Below are positions 35,257-43,311 of a stretch of 64,000 nucleotides of DNA, one piece after another; the first letter of the stretch is position 1; each line of letters starts with the position of its first letter. Source of the DNA: Aestuariibacter sp. GS-14 (lineage in GTDB: Bacteria; Pseudomonadota; Gammaproteobacteria; Enterobacterales; Alteromonadaceae); contig NZ_VHIP01000001.1 in NCBI RefSeq assembly GCF_006494365.1, positions 372,001 through 436,000 of the forward strand. Direction: 5' to 3'. Below the pieces are notes generated by a model, which was not told where the DNA came from, did not search any database, and saw only the letters and a program-made list of their open reading frames with translations. The translations under genes and the position numbers were made by a program.

Positions 35257-38200
35257 ATGAGAACGACAACAACAATCATTACATCACCAGAAGAAGTTAA
35301 CAAATGTGCCTATATGTGGTTTTCAAGGGCATTTAGCGATCTAGATAACATATCTTGGAATAAAAATAGAACAGGTTATATTGCGAAACGATTGAGGGAT
35401 TTGTTAACAGAGTCAACTGGTTGGATAGATAAGCTAAACGATATTTCTTTGTACTTCAGTAAGAGTGAAAATGATTCTAAAACTAAACGAAAGGAATTTT
35501 GCGAAGCCTTAGGCTTCTTCTCGACTCATGGAAAGCAGTGTGACTCTATGGTTGTATATATGATCAACATATTATTTGTACACTTGTCTGAGGAAGGGCA
35601 TATAGCATTGCGATATGGGCATCAATTGAGGTATCCCAAGGATGCCAATTCAATGCGTACTTACTATGAATGTGGATTAGTATCTGACCTAGTAATTAAA
35701 ATCTATGCGATGTCTAGCAATACTCGATTTAAATTATTTGGATTCTTGCTGAAGAAAAAAATTAGAACCGAAATGGAGTCTTTGGGCACTGGCAAAGCAT
35801 CAACAAGACAGCGCTCATTTATGAATATCTTAGAGGTAGTAGCTTATTTCGGCATAACTAGATTTGAAGATATTACAGTTAAAAGATTAATAGAGTACCA
35901 TATTGTTAATTACAAGCTTACTGGGAGTACCTTAGCATTCGCTTTCTACCTAAAAATTATGGATTCAATAAACTCCACCACATATTTTAATGAGTTTAAT
36001 GATGAAATAAAAAACAACATTCCAAAGTTAAGACAAGAAACTGCGAAAACAAATAAAACAAAAATTATTGATGCTCCTGGATTGATTAAAAAATTCACAT
36101 GCGAATCGATAGATGTTAGAACTGTTGAACTTCAACATACCAGACCTGCTTCAAAGATAATAAAATTTGGAAACTTCGAATTTAGTGTAAAGTCGAACCT
36201 GAGTTTATACCACCCCGAGAACCTAGATGTAGAAAATTATTGGAAAAAAACACAAATAGATTTCGTGAATCAAATTAGAGAGTCAGGAACCAAAAAAACT
36301 ACAAGGCTAAGGTTATCATACCTTAACTCTTATCTATTCGATTACCTACCCTCATTCTTTGCGACTAATCCTGAAATCCCTTATTCCATGCCATGGAATC
36401 CATCAGATTTTATACCTTATATTTTCGTAAAACATTCTATAACTTTAGTTGAACATAATTTCGGAAGAGGAAATGATATTCCTCTACCAATATCCTTACT
36501 TGATTATATTTATACAATAACTGAAGAAAAAGCATATGAGCAAGGTTACAACAAGACTAACTCAGGAAGAGATGCCATATCCTTAATCCAGCGATACTTC
36601 AATTTCATCATAGACAAGTTTAGCTCATTAGAGGAGTGTAAATTAAACTCAAACCCAATATCTGATTGGGACAAAAATGCTAGAGCAGGCTATTCATTAG
36701 CAGGCAGCAACAAAAAATTGCTCGAACTTGATTACTGGATTTTACTAAAGGAATTCTTAAAAGTATTAGCCTATGCATTAGTTAAAAACGCCGAAGATGT
36801 AATTTTTAAAGGAAAACCCAATCAAGAGACAATAATAATTAACAAAAAAATATGTTGGCTAGAATATGAAGTTTTCATTGGCAAGATAGATCTATCCTGT
36901 CTAGGCCTATTTTCATTTGAAGATGATAAAAACCCAAGAAAAACTACAGCTTATCAGGCCGTCATTAATTTATATCTAATTGCCTGGACTGCATTGAGAG
37001 ATTCAAATGCTCGCTGGCTGGATGTAAATAACTTTAACGTATATTGTGGAGAGTCTGAGGTAGTTGAAGATAGTGCCGAGCTATTCGTAAATACAGATAA
37101 AGTGCGTACAAAACCTTTCCCAATTACTATACCGAGTCATGTATTAAATTTACTTAATAGAGTTGCAAAACTGCGTAGGTCCATAAATAGAAATGGATTC
37201 AATGCTCCTATATATTATAACGGAGAAAAATCATCCAAATGGGGTAAGATCTCACCATTACTCCAATCAACTCAAAAAAATAGTAGTGTTTACGCCGCAA
37301 CAGATAGTTTTCTTCTGAAATTTTGTAAATTATTCGAATCTAAGATAGAACATCACAATAAAAATTGTGACTCGAATAAAATCATTAAATATAAATCATC
37401 AATTTATACCTTGCCACTTGAAGCTAATACAAGAACTTTTCAGAACACTAGTGTGTTTTTACACGCTGATATGGATTACTCATGGGTAATTAGATACCCC
37501 GATTATGAATGCCGTTACACCCCTTTAAAGCAATCTGTTGCGTGGACACCGCACTCTCTGAGAACGACTTTTGATTCAGTCTTAACCGTCTTAGTTGATC
37601 CTGAAACCGTTGGGAAAATAGCGACAGGACAAGGAGCTGCTACTGTCGGTTACTATTCACAACTCCCGCCTCATGAAGTTGAAAGAGTAAAGTTGTTAGC
37701 AATGAATTTGCAACTGAGTAAACAATTTTCCGTTCCAATTCCTGTTGAGTATGAAATTAATAATATCGTACCAGCTAAAGATACGGTCATTGATAAAGAT
37801 TTGTTATTAGAAAGCCATGCCATGGGGAAAGCTATAGAAACGTTCAACTTTTTCAGCCTATCTCATATTAATACTAACAATTTAACTTCTCCACTAGATG
37901 CCTTTAGGCAAGCAAATAGGGATCAAATCGCTATTAACAGAACTCATATATGTCCCTACAACAATAACTGTCCTAAAGACGTAATAATCTTGCTCCAAGG
38001 AAAAAAGAATTGTTCAATCTGTCCTTATGCAATTCTATGCCACGCAAATAAAGTTGGAATATCAGCTGAGTTAAAACGTCTGGGAGACCACTCAGTAGAA
38101 ATTACAAAAGAGCTATCTAGTGAAAACTTACTAGAAATAGAGAGAGAAAATTTAAGAATTTTGAAAGACGAAGTAATAAACCAAATTGGAGGTTGGCTCG

Positions 38201-38586
38201 TGAGGCATAACTTCCTTTCAAAAAATAAAGACAATGGTTCCTTCTATATAGGAGGATCAAGTGAAAAACACCTGAACCACATTAAAAATCTAAGTAGCAG
38301 CAATAATTTGATGGGGAGGCTTATCGAAAGTCAAGGCGTTTCCACGTTACAGTCAGAAACGCTGAAACGACAAGCGAGGCAGTTAACAAGAAGGATTAAG
38401 TCAATCCTCAATAAGCACCCTAATATGTTTGTCAGTGATACATCGGAAGGTGATGATGTAACTGTAGCTCTTCACATGATCAAAACTATTTGTGACGTCC
38501 ACGACATAGAAGAATCAACGCTTGTAGAGTCTCTAACCTCCCCAAACCCTATAGAAGTTGAATGGATTAAATTGATAAATGAATAA
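35257..38586 (+). CDS. gmtZ: Very large recombinase-like protein, GmtZ-like
   Basis: 1109 aa. The C-terminal half keeps a diverged tyrosine-recombinase domain: Arg in AWTALRDSNARWLDVNNF (about residue 590), HSLR in WTPHSLRTTFDSVL (about 767), and GQGAATVGYYSQL with a possible nucleophile Tyr (about 800). A cysteine cluster follows at about 897-935 (CPYNNNCP, then NCSICPYAILCH), a likely zinc site. The N-terminal 500 residues are unrecognised. Size, position after the recombinase and the overlapping third gene match GmtZ. It is AT-rich with few GC-ending codons, unlike the chromosome. Confidence 0.78.
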   Translation: MRTTTTIITSPEEVNKCAYMWFSRAFSDLDNISWNKNRTGYIAKRLRDLLTESTGWIDKLNDISLYFSKSENDSKTKRKEFCEALGFFSTHGKQCDSMVVYMINILFVHLSEEGHIALRYGHQLRYPKDANSMRTYYECGLVSDLVIKIYAMSSNTRFKLFGFLLKKKIRTEMESLGTGKASTRQRSFMNILEVVAYFGITRFEDITVKRLIEYHIVNYKLTGSTLAFAFYLKIMDSINSTTYFNEFNDEIKNNIPKLRQETAKTNKTKIIDAPGLIKKFTCESIDVRTVELQHTRPASKIIKFGNFEFSVKSNLSLYHPENLDVENYWKKTQIDFVNQIRESGTKKTTRLRLSYLNSYLFDYLPSFFATNPEIPYSMPWNPSDFIPYIFVKHSITLVEHNFGRGNDIPLPISLLDYIYTITEEKAYEQGYNKTNSGRDAISLIQRYFNFIIDKFSSLEECKLNSNPISDWDKNARAGYSLAGSNKKLLELDYWILLKEFLKVLAYALVKNAEDVIFKGKPNQETIIINKKICWLEYEVFIGKIDLSCLGLFSFEDDKNPRKTTAYQAVINLYLIAWTALRDSNARWLDVNNFNVYCGESEVVEDSAELFVNTDKVRTKPFPITIPSHVLNLLNRVAKLRRSINRNGFNAPIYYNGEKSSKWGKISPLLQSTQKNSSVYAATDSFLLKFCKLFESKIEHHNKNCDSNKIIKYKSSIYTLPLEANTRTFQNTSVFLHADMDYSWVIRYPDYECRYTPLKQSVAWTPHSLRTTFDSVLTVLVDPETVGKIATGQGAATVGYYSQLPPHEVERVKLLAMNLQLSKQFSVPIPVEYEINNIVPAKDTVIDKDLLLESHAMGKAIETFNFFSLSHINTNNLTSPLDAFRQANRDQIAINRTHICPYNNNCPKDVIILLQGKKNCSICPYAILCHANKVGISAELKRLGDHSVEITKELSSENLLEIERENLRILKDEVINQIGGWLVRHNFLSKNKDNGSFYIGGSSEKHLNHIKNLSSSNNLMGRLIESQGVSTLQSETLKRQARQLTRRIKSILNKHPNMFVSDTSEGDDVTVALHMIKTICDVHDIEESTLVESLTSPNPIEVEWIKLINE

Positions 38587-39211
38587 CAGAGAAAGTTCAT
38601 TAGATTTATATAGAGAAAGAGTCACACAGCGTAGAATTATAGATATAAGGTCAATAATTCTAAGCCTAGAAAAAGAAAGAGCTCGGTTTACCAATATTAC
38701 TGAGTTGAGCGAGATTATCGCAAAGAAGCTTTCCGTAATTGAAGGAAAACCAGTTGCGAGCTCTACATTGAGACGAAATGTGAATTATAGGATATTGCTC
38801 GATGAACACTTGTCTAAATTATTACCTAAACTAACCTCAAATGAACCTGACAAAATTGTTACTGAAAAGCTAAGAGCATATAAACTATCTAAAAAACTAA
38901 CCACTGCATACAAAAATATTAAAGAGCTAAAAAAAGAGTTGTTAGATACAAGAAACCTTCTATCCAGTAGGATTGCATTGGAGCATGAGTCTTTGGATAA
39001 AATGATTTTAAGGAAAGTAGATCAAATTACGTCATCAAATGATGAGTCTATCGAGTCACTTTTTGAGGTAATATATGTGTTACTAATGGACTTGGGTAGT
39101 ATAGATTTTGATGTTTCTCAGGGAGTGGTTTACGATTCAGCCGATGATATAGTAAGGCTCAACAGAAATGATTTTCCACTCTTTTTCAAGTGGCTCGAAA
39201 AAAAATTATAA
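38579..39211 (+). CDS. gmtX: Small coiled-coil protein, GmtX-like
   Basis: 210 aa. Its ATG overlaps the gmtZ stop by 8 nt. The N-terminal part (RERVTQRRIIDIRSII, then TLRRNVNYRILLDEHLS) looks like a small helix-turn-helix or DNA-binding helical domain; the middle (KLTTAYKNIKELKKELLDTR) is a coiled coil; the C-terminus is acidic. Third member of the trio by position and size; its role in GMT elements is not defined. It could be a DNA-bending or target-choice partner of the recombinases (inference). Confidence 0.7.
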   Translation: MNNRESSLDLYRERVTQRRIIDIRSIILSLEKERARFTNITELSEIIAKKLSVIEGKPVASSTLRRNVNYRILLDEHLSKLLPKLTSNEPDKIVTEKLRAYKLSKKLTTAYKNIKELKKELLDTRNLLSSRIALEHESLDKMILRKVDQITSSNDESIESLFEVIYVLLMDLGSIDFDVSQGVVYDSADDIVRLNRNDFPLFFKWLEKKL

Positions 39212-39550
39212 TCTAGGAAAGCTTATATTATTTGAATTAGTCTGAATGTAATCTGTCAGTTTCGTTTTTTTTATGTGACTAGCTCTGTCAGGCTATCCCA
39301 AATCTGTTCTTCCCCAAAGTGTATTAATCAACTCTGTAAATTTAAGTCTTTGACTGAATTTTAGTAAGAGCACAAAGTTTCTATAGTACTTACAAGATCA
39401 GCATCTACTTAGTAGAAAAATAGACGAGTAAACTCGTGGCTAGGCACGATAGTTTTCAAGCTATCGTGGTAGCATACAGAAGTATTGAAAATCAAAGTTC
39501 CGCCCCCATAAACAATTAGTTAACGATTTGCCCTCTATGGAGACTGAGCA
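39212..39550. other. 339-bp gap between gmtX and the second CBASS, with two hairpins
   Basis: No ORF of note. Two adjacent hairpins occur: ACGAG-TAAA-CTCGT at 39424-39437 and CACGATAG-N8-CTATCGTG at 39445-39468, about 85 bp before the effector gene. They lack a T-tract, so they are more likely a structured leader, small RNA or protein-binding site than a terminator. The rest is AT-rich with no feature I can support. Confidence 0.4.
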
Positions 39551-40684
39551 GTGCCTAATTTAGATGTAGTGTTGGATTTTGGATATGTTATTGCTCAAAA
39601 GAGGCTATCGTCAGCTCGATACCTAATGAAAGTAGGCATTAGCGTTGCAGGTCTTTTTATAGGGCTCGGCTCTTTGGTAGGCTCTTTTTCCTATGAAGGC
39701 TTTACGTTAAGTGCGGACAGTAATAGCTCTCCTGTTATACCTTTTATCATTAATGGGTTTGCGTGTTTAGGTCTGGCTAGTCTAGTTATGGGTATATTAT
39801 TAGAAATATATGAGCACCTCTGGGGAGAAGCGTCAAAAGACAATCGTGCAAAAAGTATAGATTTGAGGAGCTTAACAGCTGCCAAAGCCCCAACTCTGTC
39901 TAAGTCCTTTCCTTCATTGATCGAATCATCAGGTATACATGATGCTCTGTATTTGGAGGCAAAATCTGGGGATACCCTCACTGAATGGCTCACGAGATCT
40001 ACTGAAGCCTTATCTAAGTTTGCTCAAGAAGATCTAGTCAAAATTAACGACTTTGAGAGTGACCATCCTCTAGCAATGGGGGCTTTAGCTCATGTACCAC
40101 ATTGTTTTTCTCTTGGGTTCCTTGTTGCCAATAGAAGATTAGTTCATTACTACTGTTGGAACAGAGATTCTAAAAAAACAGAAAAAAGTCGTTGGATAGA
40201 TTGCAGAGACCAAAGGACTAGAGGACAGTCTATAAGTGGGCAGGTTAATGTTATTCAATCTGAACATGTCACTACGCCTGAAGACGTGACTAAGATAGGT
40301 TTGTCAATTGAGTTGTCTATTCCTTCTAATCCCCAAAACTTCTTGGAGAAGATTGGTGTTGATGTTGTATATCAAATTGGATTGAAGAACCAGTCAATCG
40401 GAAACCTCTTCTCGGAGAAAGAACAGGTTAAAATAGTCTGTGAAATTAGAGAGTTAATTAATAATGAAATATTAACTCATTACAAGAATTTGGAAGAACT
40501 CCATTTATCTATAACTGGCCAAGCATCATTCATAATGCGACTTGGCGCAGACATGAATCAAAATCATTTACCAAAAGTTATAAAAGTTTATCACTTTGAG
40601 AACCAGAACTATCCATGGTATTTCGAGCTCAGCCCGAATAGTGACAGTGTTCAATTCTCTGTGTTAACAAACGAGGAAGGATAA
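39551..40684 (+). CDS. cap14: 2TM-SAVED effector (Cap14-like), E2-type CBASS
   Basis: 377 aa from a GTG start with GGAG about 10 nt upstream. Two transmembrane helices (about 27-46, VGISVAGLFIGLGSLVGSF; and about 62-86, FIINGFACLGLASLVMG) precede a soluble domain. The C-terminal part (about 165-370), with LSITGQASFIMRLGADMNQN and KVIKVYHFENQNYPWYFEL, fits a SAVED domain, which binds cyclic oligonucleotides. The predicted action is membrane disruption or pore formation on signal binding. It is followed by a CD-NTase after 3 nt and an E2 protein, which supports the call. Confidence 0.82.
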   Translation: MPNLDVVLDFGYVIAQKRLSSARYLMKVGISVAGLFIGLGSLVGSFSYEGFTLSADSNSSPVIPFIINGFACLGLASLVMGILLEIYEHLWGEASKDNRAKSIDLRSLTAAKAPTLSKSFPSLIESSGIHDALYLEAKSGDTLTEWLTRSTEALSKFAQEDLVKINDFESDHPLAMGALAHVPHCFSLGFLVANRRLVHYYCWNRDSKKTEKSRWIDCRDQRTRGQSISGQVNVIQSEHVTTPEDVTKIGLSIELSIPSNPQNFLEKIGVDVVYQIGLKNQSIGNLFSEKEQVKIVCEIRELINNEILTHYKNLEELHLSITGQASFIMRLGADMNQNHLPKVIKVYHFENQNYPWYFELSPNSDSVQFSVLTNEEG

Positions 40685-40687
40685 GGA

Positions 40688-41896
40688 ATGAGCAAACGTG
40701 ATAATGAACAACTACTAAGTCAGCTTGTTGATGACTTAGATCTACCTGACTCGGCTTATGAAACAGCAGTACGTCGCTATGAAAATATAGGAAAGTGGTT
40801 AGGTAGGGAAGGTTCTTCGTGTGCCGATTTTGACCCTCATATCTTCCCTCAAGGTTCGTTTAGATTAGGTATCGCTATTAAGCCACTATCAGGTTTAGAA
40901 GAATATGATTTAGATCTTGCTTGTAATTTACGTTCTGGTGTTGACTCTACAACACATACACAACTGGAGTTGAAAGAGTTAATAGGTTCTGAGTTAGAGT
41001 TGTACCGTAATGCGCGAAGCATTAAGCAGCCTTTAGAAGCAAAACATCGTTGTTGGCGACTAGAGTACGCTGATAACTTAAAGTTTCATATGGATATTGT
41101 TCCTTGTGTACCTGAGAGTGAAATTCGAAAGAAGTCACTTGTTGTGTCTATGGAGAACTACGGAATTGTTGAGTCTTTAGCTCAAAAAGTTGCAGAGTTA
41201 GCTGTAGGTATAACTGATGATAGGCATCCTAATTATTCTCAGAAAGTGCCTGATTGGTTGATCAGTAACCCTGAAGGGTATGCACAATGGTTTGAGAACA
41301 ATATGTATCCAACCGAATTACTAAAGGTTGCTTGTGAATCAGCTCAAGTTGATGAAGTGCCCTTCTACAAGATAAAAACACCTTTGCAAAGGGTTGTACA
41401 AATACTTAAGCGACATCGTGATAAAATGTTTGCTGATAACTCAGACAGCAAACCAATTTCAGTAATTATTACTACATTGGCTGCATCTACATATTCAGGT
41501 AGTAGTTCGTTGGAGTCAGCGCTTAAAGAAGTTTTGCTAGGGCTAAAACAGTTTGTTAATTCAGATTCGAACGAAGTACTAAACCCAGTGAACCCTAAAG
41601 AAAATTTTGCTGATCGGTGGTCGATGCCTGCATACGATGATCTTGAGTTAAAGAGAAATTTTCATAATTGGGTTAATCAAGTGAACCGTGATTTTGATTT
41701 CTTGTTGGAGTCAAATGAGCTTGAAATGATCTCAGAGTCTCTTGCGAAGAATTTATCAGTGTCCTTTGAAAGCCACAAACTAGCATCATTACTGTCGATT
41801 CCTTTAACTTCTGACGCAATTACGTCACAGCCGAAAATTGTAAGCGAGCCTGTCTCAAAGCCTTGGAGCAAAGGGCGAGGTGATTTTTGCAAATAA
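40688..41896 (+). CDS. CD-NTase of the E2-type CBASS
   Basis: 402 aa. The catalytic motifs are complete: G56-S57 (FPQGSFRLGIAIKP), D74 and D76 (EEYDLDLACNL) and D136 (FHMDIVPC). The helical core TPLQRVVQILKRHRDKMFAD is closely similar to the other CD-NTase of the island, but the AGS-C sensor domain is absent. The C-terminus ends GRGDFCK, with a penultimate Cys. In type II CBASS the CD-NTase C-terminus is handled by the E2-containing partner, here encoded by the next, overlapping gene, so the tail may be functional. Confidence 0.9.
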   Translation: MSKRDNEQLLSQLVDDLDLPDSAYETAVRRYENIGKWLGREGSSCADFDPHIFPQGSFRLGIAIKPLSGLEEYDLDLACNLRSGVDSTTHTQLELKELIGSELELYRNARSIKQPLEAKHRCWRLEYADNLKFHMDIVPCVPESEIRKKSLVVSMENYGIVESLAQKVAELAVGITDDRHPNYSQKVPDWLISNPEGYAQWFENNMYPTELLKVACESAQVDEVPFYKIKTPLQRVVQILKRHRDKMFADNSDSKPISVIITTLAASTYSGSSSLESALKEVLLGLKQFVNSDSNEVLNPVNPKENFADRWSMPAYDDLELKRNFHNWVNQVNRDFDFLLESNELEMISESLAKNLSVSFESHKLASLLSIPLTSDAITSQPKIVSEPVSKPWSKGRGDFCK

Positions 41897-42531
41897 TTGG
41901 TTTAGATGATTTTTTGAACGAAAACCCTTTGATGAACGTCCTACCAACATCAAAGGGTAAGTCTATAGAGTTGAAAGGGAAAGTTAAATTGAGTCATCAG
42001 TTTAAGCACTTTCCTCAAGTCAGTAGACTTATTGAGGTTAAAGTAAGCATTCCCGAACAGTATCCATTTTCTTCTCCTATTTTTGAGGAGGTAGGAGGGT
42101 TTGTGCCGAAAAGGGATGACTTTCATGTAAACCCTGATGGCTCGCTATGTTTGGGGACTCCATTTCGTATTGAAGCATTTATCCGTAAAGAACCGAACTT
42201 TAACACTTTCTATAAGAGATTCTTCATTCCTTATATCTATGCAGTATCCCTTAAGATTATGAATAGTGTAGATTTTGTATTTGGTGAACTAAAGCATGGG
42301 AATGCTGGAGAGTTGGAAGACTTTTGTGATATTTTTGGTGTCCAAAATAAATCCCAGATCTTAGGTTGCCTCAACTCATTGGCAATGAAAAAGCGGTTGG
42401 CTAACAAGAGGCCATGCCCTTGTGAATGTGGCAGGCGTTTGGGTGCTTGTAGATTCCACTATAAGATTAACCAACAGAGAAATATCTTACCAAGAAGTTG
42501 GTATAGAAATTTAAAGTCTCGTCTATCATAG
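41887..42531 (+). CDS. E2-like protein with C-terminal Cys/His cluster, CBASS accessory
   Basis: 214 aa from a TTG start that overlaps the CD-NTase stop by 10 nt; an ATG 15 codons on is the alternative. The E2 fold is shown by EVKVSIPEQYPFSSPIFEEV and the catalytic-Cys segment HVNPDGSLCLGTPF with C88. There is no E1 or JAB partner, so this is the short, E2-only form of type II CBASS. The C-terminal CPCECGRRLGACRFHYK resembles a SEC-C-type zinc motif, an addition that might bind nucleic acid or a partner. Likely role: covalent handling of the CD-NTase C-terminus to prime it. Confidence 0.85.
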   Translation: MQIIGLDDFLNENPLMNVLPTSKGKSIELKGKVKLSHQFKHFPQVSRLIEVKVSIPEQYPFSSPIFEEVGGFVPKRDDFHVNPDGSLCLGTPFRIEAFIRKEPNFNTFYKRFFIPYIYAVSLKIMNSVDFVFGELKHGNAGELEDFCDIFGVQNKSQILGCLNSLAMKKRLANKRPCPCECGRRLGACRFHYKINQQRNILPRSWYRNLKSRLS

Positions 42532-42747
42532 TTTCAGCCCTATTTGTTAATTAGACTCTGAGTTGGTGCTTCACGCCCTCACTAACCTTACTAGTAAAAC
42601 GTTCCTAGACTAGGTCTGGGAATTCAGCTGTTGATGCACCGGATTACTACTGCATTTAGTGCATTAGCAGAAACTAAGGTTTCACTTTTTGCACTTCCCA
42701 TTTTTAGTGGGATAAGTAAGATAAATCTATATGTTCACAGCAATCTT

Positions 42748-42761
42748 TATAGTACATAAGA
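42748..42761 (-). repeat. Right terminal inverted repeat of the island
   Basis: TATAGTACATAAGA, the exact reverse complement of 19771-19784. It directly precedes GTTC and the 3' part of argW. The 216 bp between the E2 gene and this repeat contain no gene. Confidence 0.88.
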
Positions 42762-42765
42762 GTTC

Positions 42766-42785
42766 GATTCCTGGTGGGGACGCCA
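42766..42785 (+). pseudogene. argW: 3' part (20 nt) of disrupted host tRNA-Arg(CCU), argW
   Basis: GATTCCTGGTGGGGACGCCA: end of the T-loop, T-stem CCTGG (pairs with CCAGG at 19765-19769), acceptor TGGGGAC (pairs with GTCCCTG at 19718-19724 with two wobble pairs), discriminator G and CCA. The preceding GTTC (42762-42765) repeats the GTTC at the left junction. Joined to 19718-19772 it gives a complete 75-nt tRNA. Confidence 0.92.
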
Positions 42786-42912
42786 GTTCGACACACCCAT
42801 TTTCGGTTTGTTAAACCCCTCCCTTGTACAGTTTCAAACCCTCTGTGAATGCGTAACACTTGTTTGTGTCGCAAAGAGCGACGACATTTTTTGCATTGCA
42901 AAGGAGAAACTG

Positions 42913-43092
42913 ATGACAGAATTGAACGAAAAAGAATTAACACAGGTAAATGGCGGCTTTGGTTCGCTTATTTATTGGGGAATACGCGGTGGCATTTATC
43001 TATACCGCACTTACTCCGCCACTCAAATTGCTACAGGCGCAGGCTTCGCTGCTGGCGCTGGAATCACAATAGCAGCAGAAATGGATGACTAA
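42913..43092 (+). CDS. Class IIb-type bacteriocin-like peptide A with double-glycine leader
   Basis: 59 aa. AAGGAG lies 7 nt before the ATG. The leader MTELNEKELTQVNGG is a typical 15-residue double-glycine leader cleaved by C39-peptidase ABC exporters. The mature part is Gly/Ala-rich and amphipathic with repeated small-residue motifs (GIRGG, GAGFAAGAG) that suit GxxxG helix pairing in two-peptide bacteriocins. The frame is open further upstream, but only this start has a ribosome site. It lies just outside the island. No exporter is in the window. Confidence 0.75.
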   Translation: MTELNEKELTQVNGGFGSLIYWGIRGGIYLYRTYSATQIATGAGFAAGAGITIAAEMDD

Positions 43093-43096
43093 GCAA

Positions 43097-43246
43097 ATGC
43101 GGGAACTGACAACCGACGAACTACAATATGTACAAGGATCACTTGCTTTTATTCCATTGGCTATCCCATTTGGGAAAGGTGCAATGATAGGTGCTGGTGT
43201 GGCAAGTATTCTCATCGCTATGGCTGATGTTACCGACATTATTTAG
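43097..43246 (+). CDS. Class IIb-type bacteriocin-like peptide B with double-glycine-type leader
   Basis: 49 aa. The leader MRELTTDELQYVQGS aligns residue for residue with the leader of peptide A (E-L spacing, terminal G-S instead of G-G). The mature part AFIPLAIPFGKGAMIGAGVA is hydrophobic with GAMIG and GAGVA small-residue motifs. It starts 4 nt after peptide A ends, suggesting co-translation as the second half of a two-peptide bacteriocin. A start four codons earlier, overlapping gene A, is also possible. Confidence 0.7.
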   Translation: MRELTTDELQYVQGSLAFIPLAIPFGKGAMIGAGVASILIAMADVTDII

Positions 43247-43270
43247 CCAGCATTGTTATCCACTAGAATC

Positions 43271-43292
43271 AAGGGTGTGCACGCCCTTTCTT
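43271..43292 (+). terminator. Hairpin after the bacteriocin-like pair
   Basis: AAGGGTG-TGCA-CGCCCTT followed by TCTT; a 7-bp stem with one G-T wobble. It lies 24 nt after peptide B and before the small membrane-protein gene. The T-tract is short, so termination may be partial. Confidence 0.45.
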
Positions 43293-43311
43293 ATCAGTGA
43301 ATGAGGAACTT

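Larger units (their letters stand above)
19771..42761. mobile_element. 23-kb Gamma-Mobile-Trio-type defence island inserted in argW
   Basis: Bounded by perfect 14-bp inverted repeats and by the two halves of argW; GTTC is present at both junctions. It is clearly AT-richer than its flanks. It carries its own tRNA-Arg(CCU), an XRE regulator with operators, a DUF6602 nuclease candidate, a type I restriction-modification operon with an embedded phospholipase CBASS, the recombinase trio (about 33.8-39.2 kb) and an E2-type CBASS. No phage structural, conjugation or replication genes are present. Mobility by the trio is inferred from recombinase residues, gene order and resemblance to described GMT elements. 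Confidence 0.88.
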
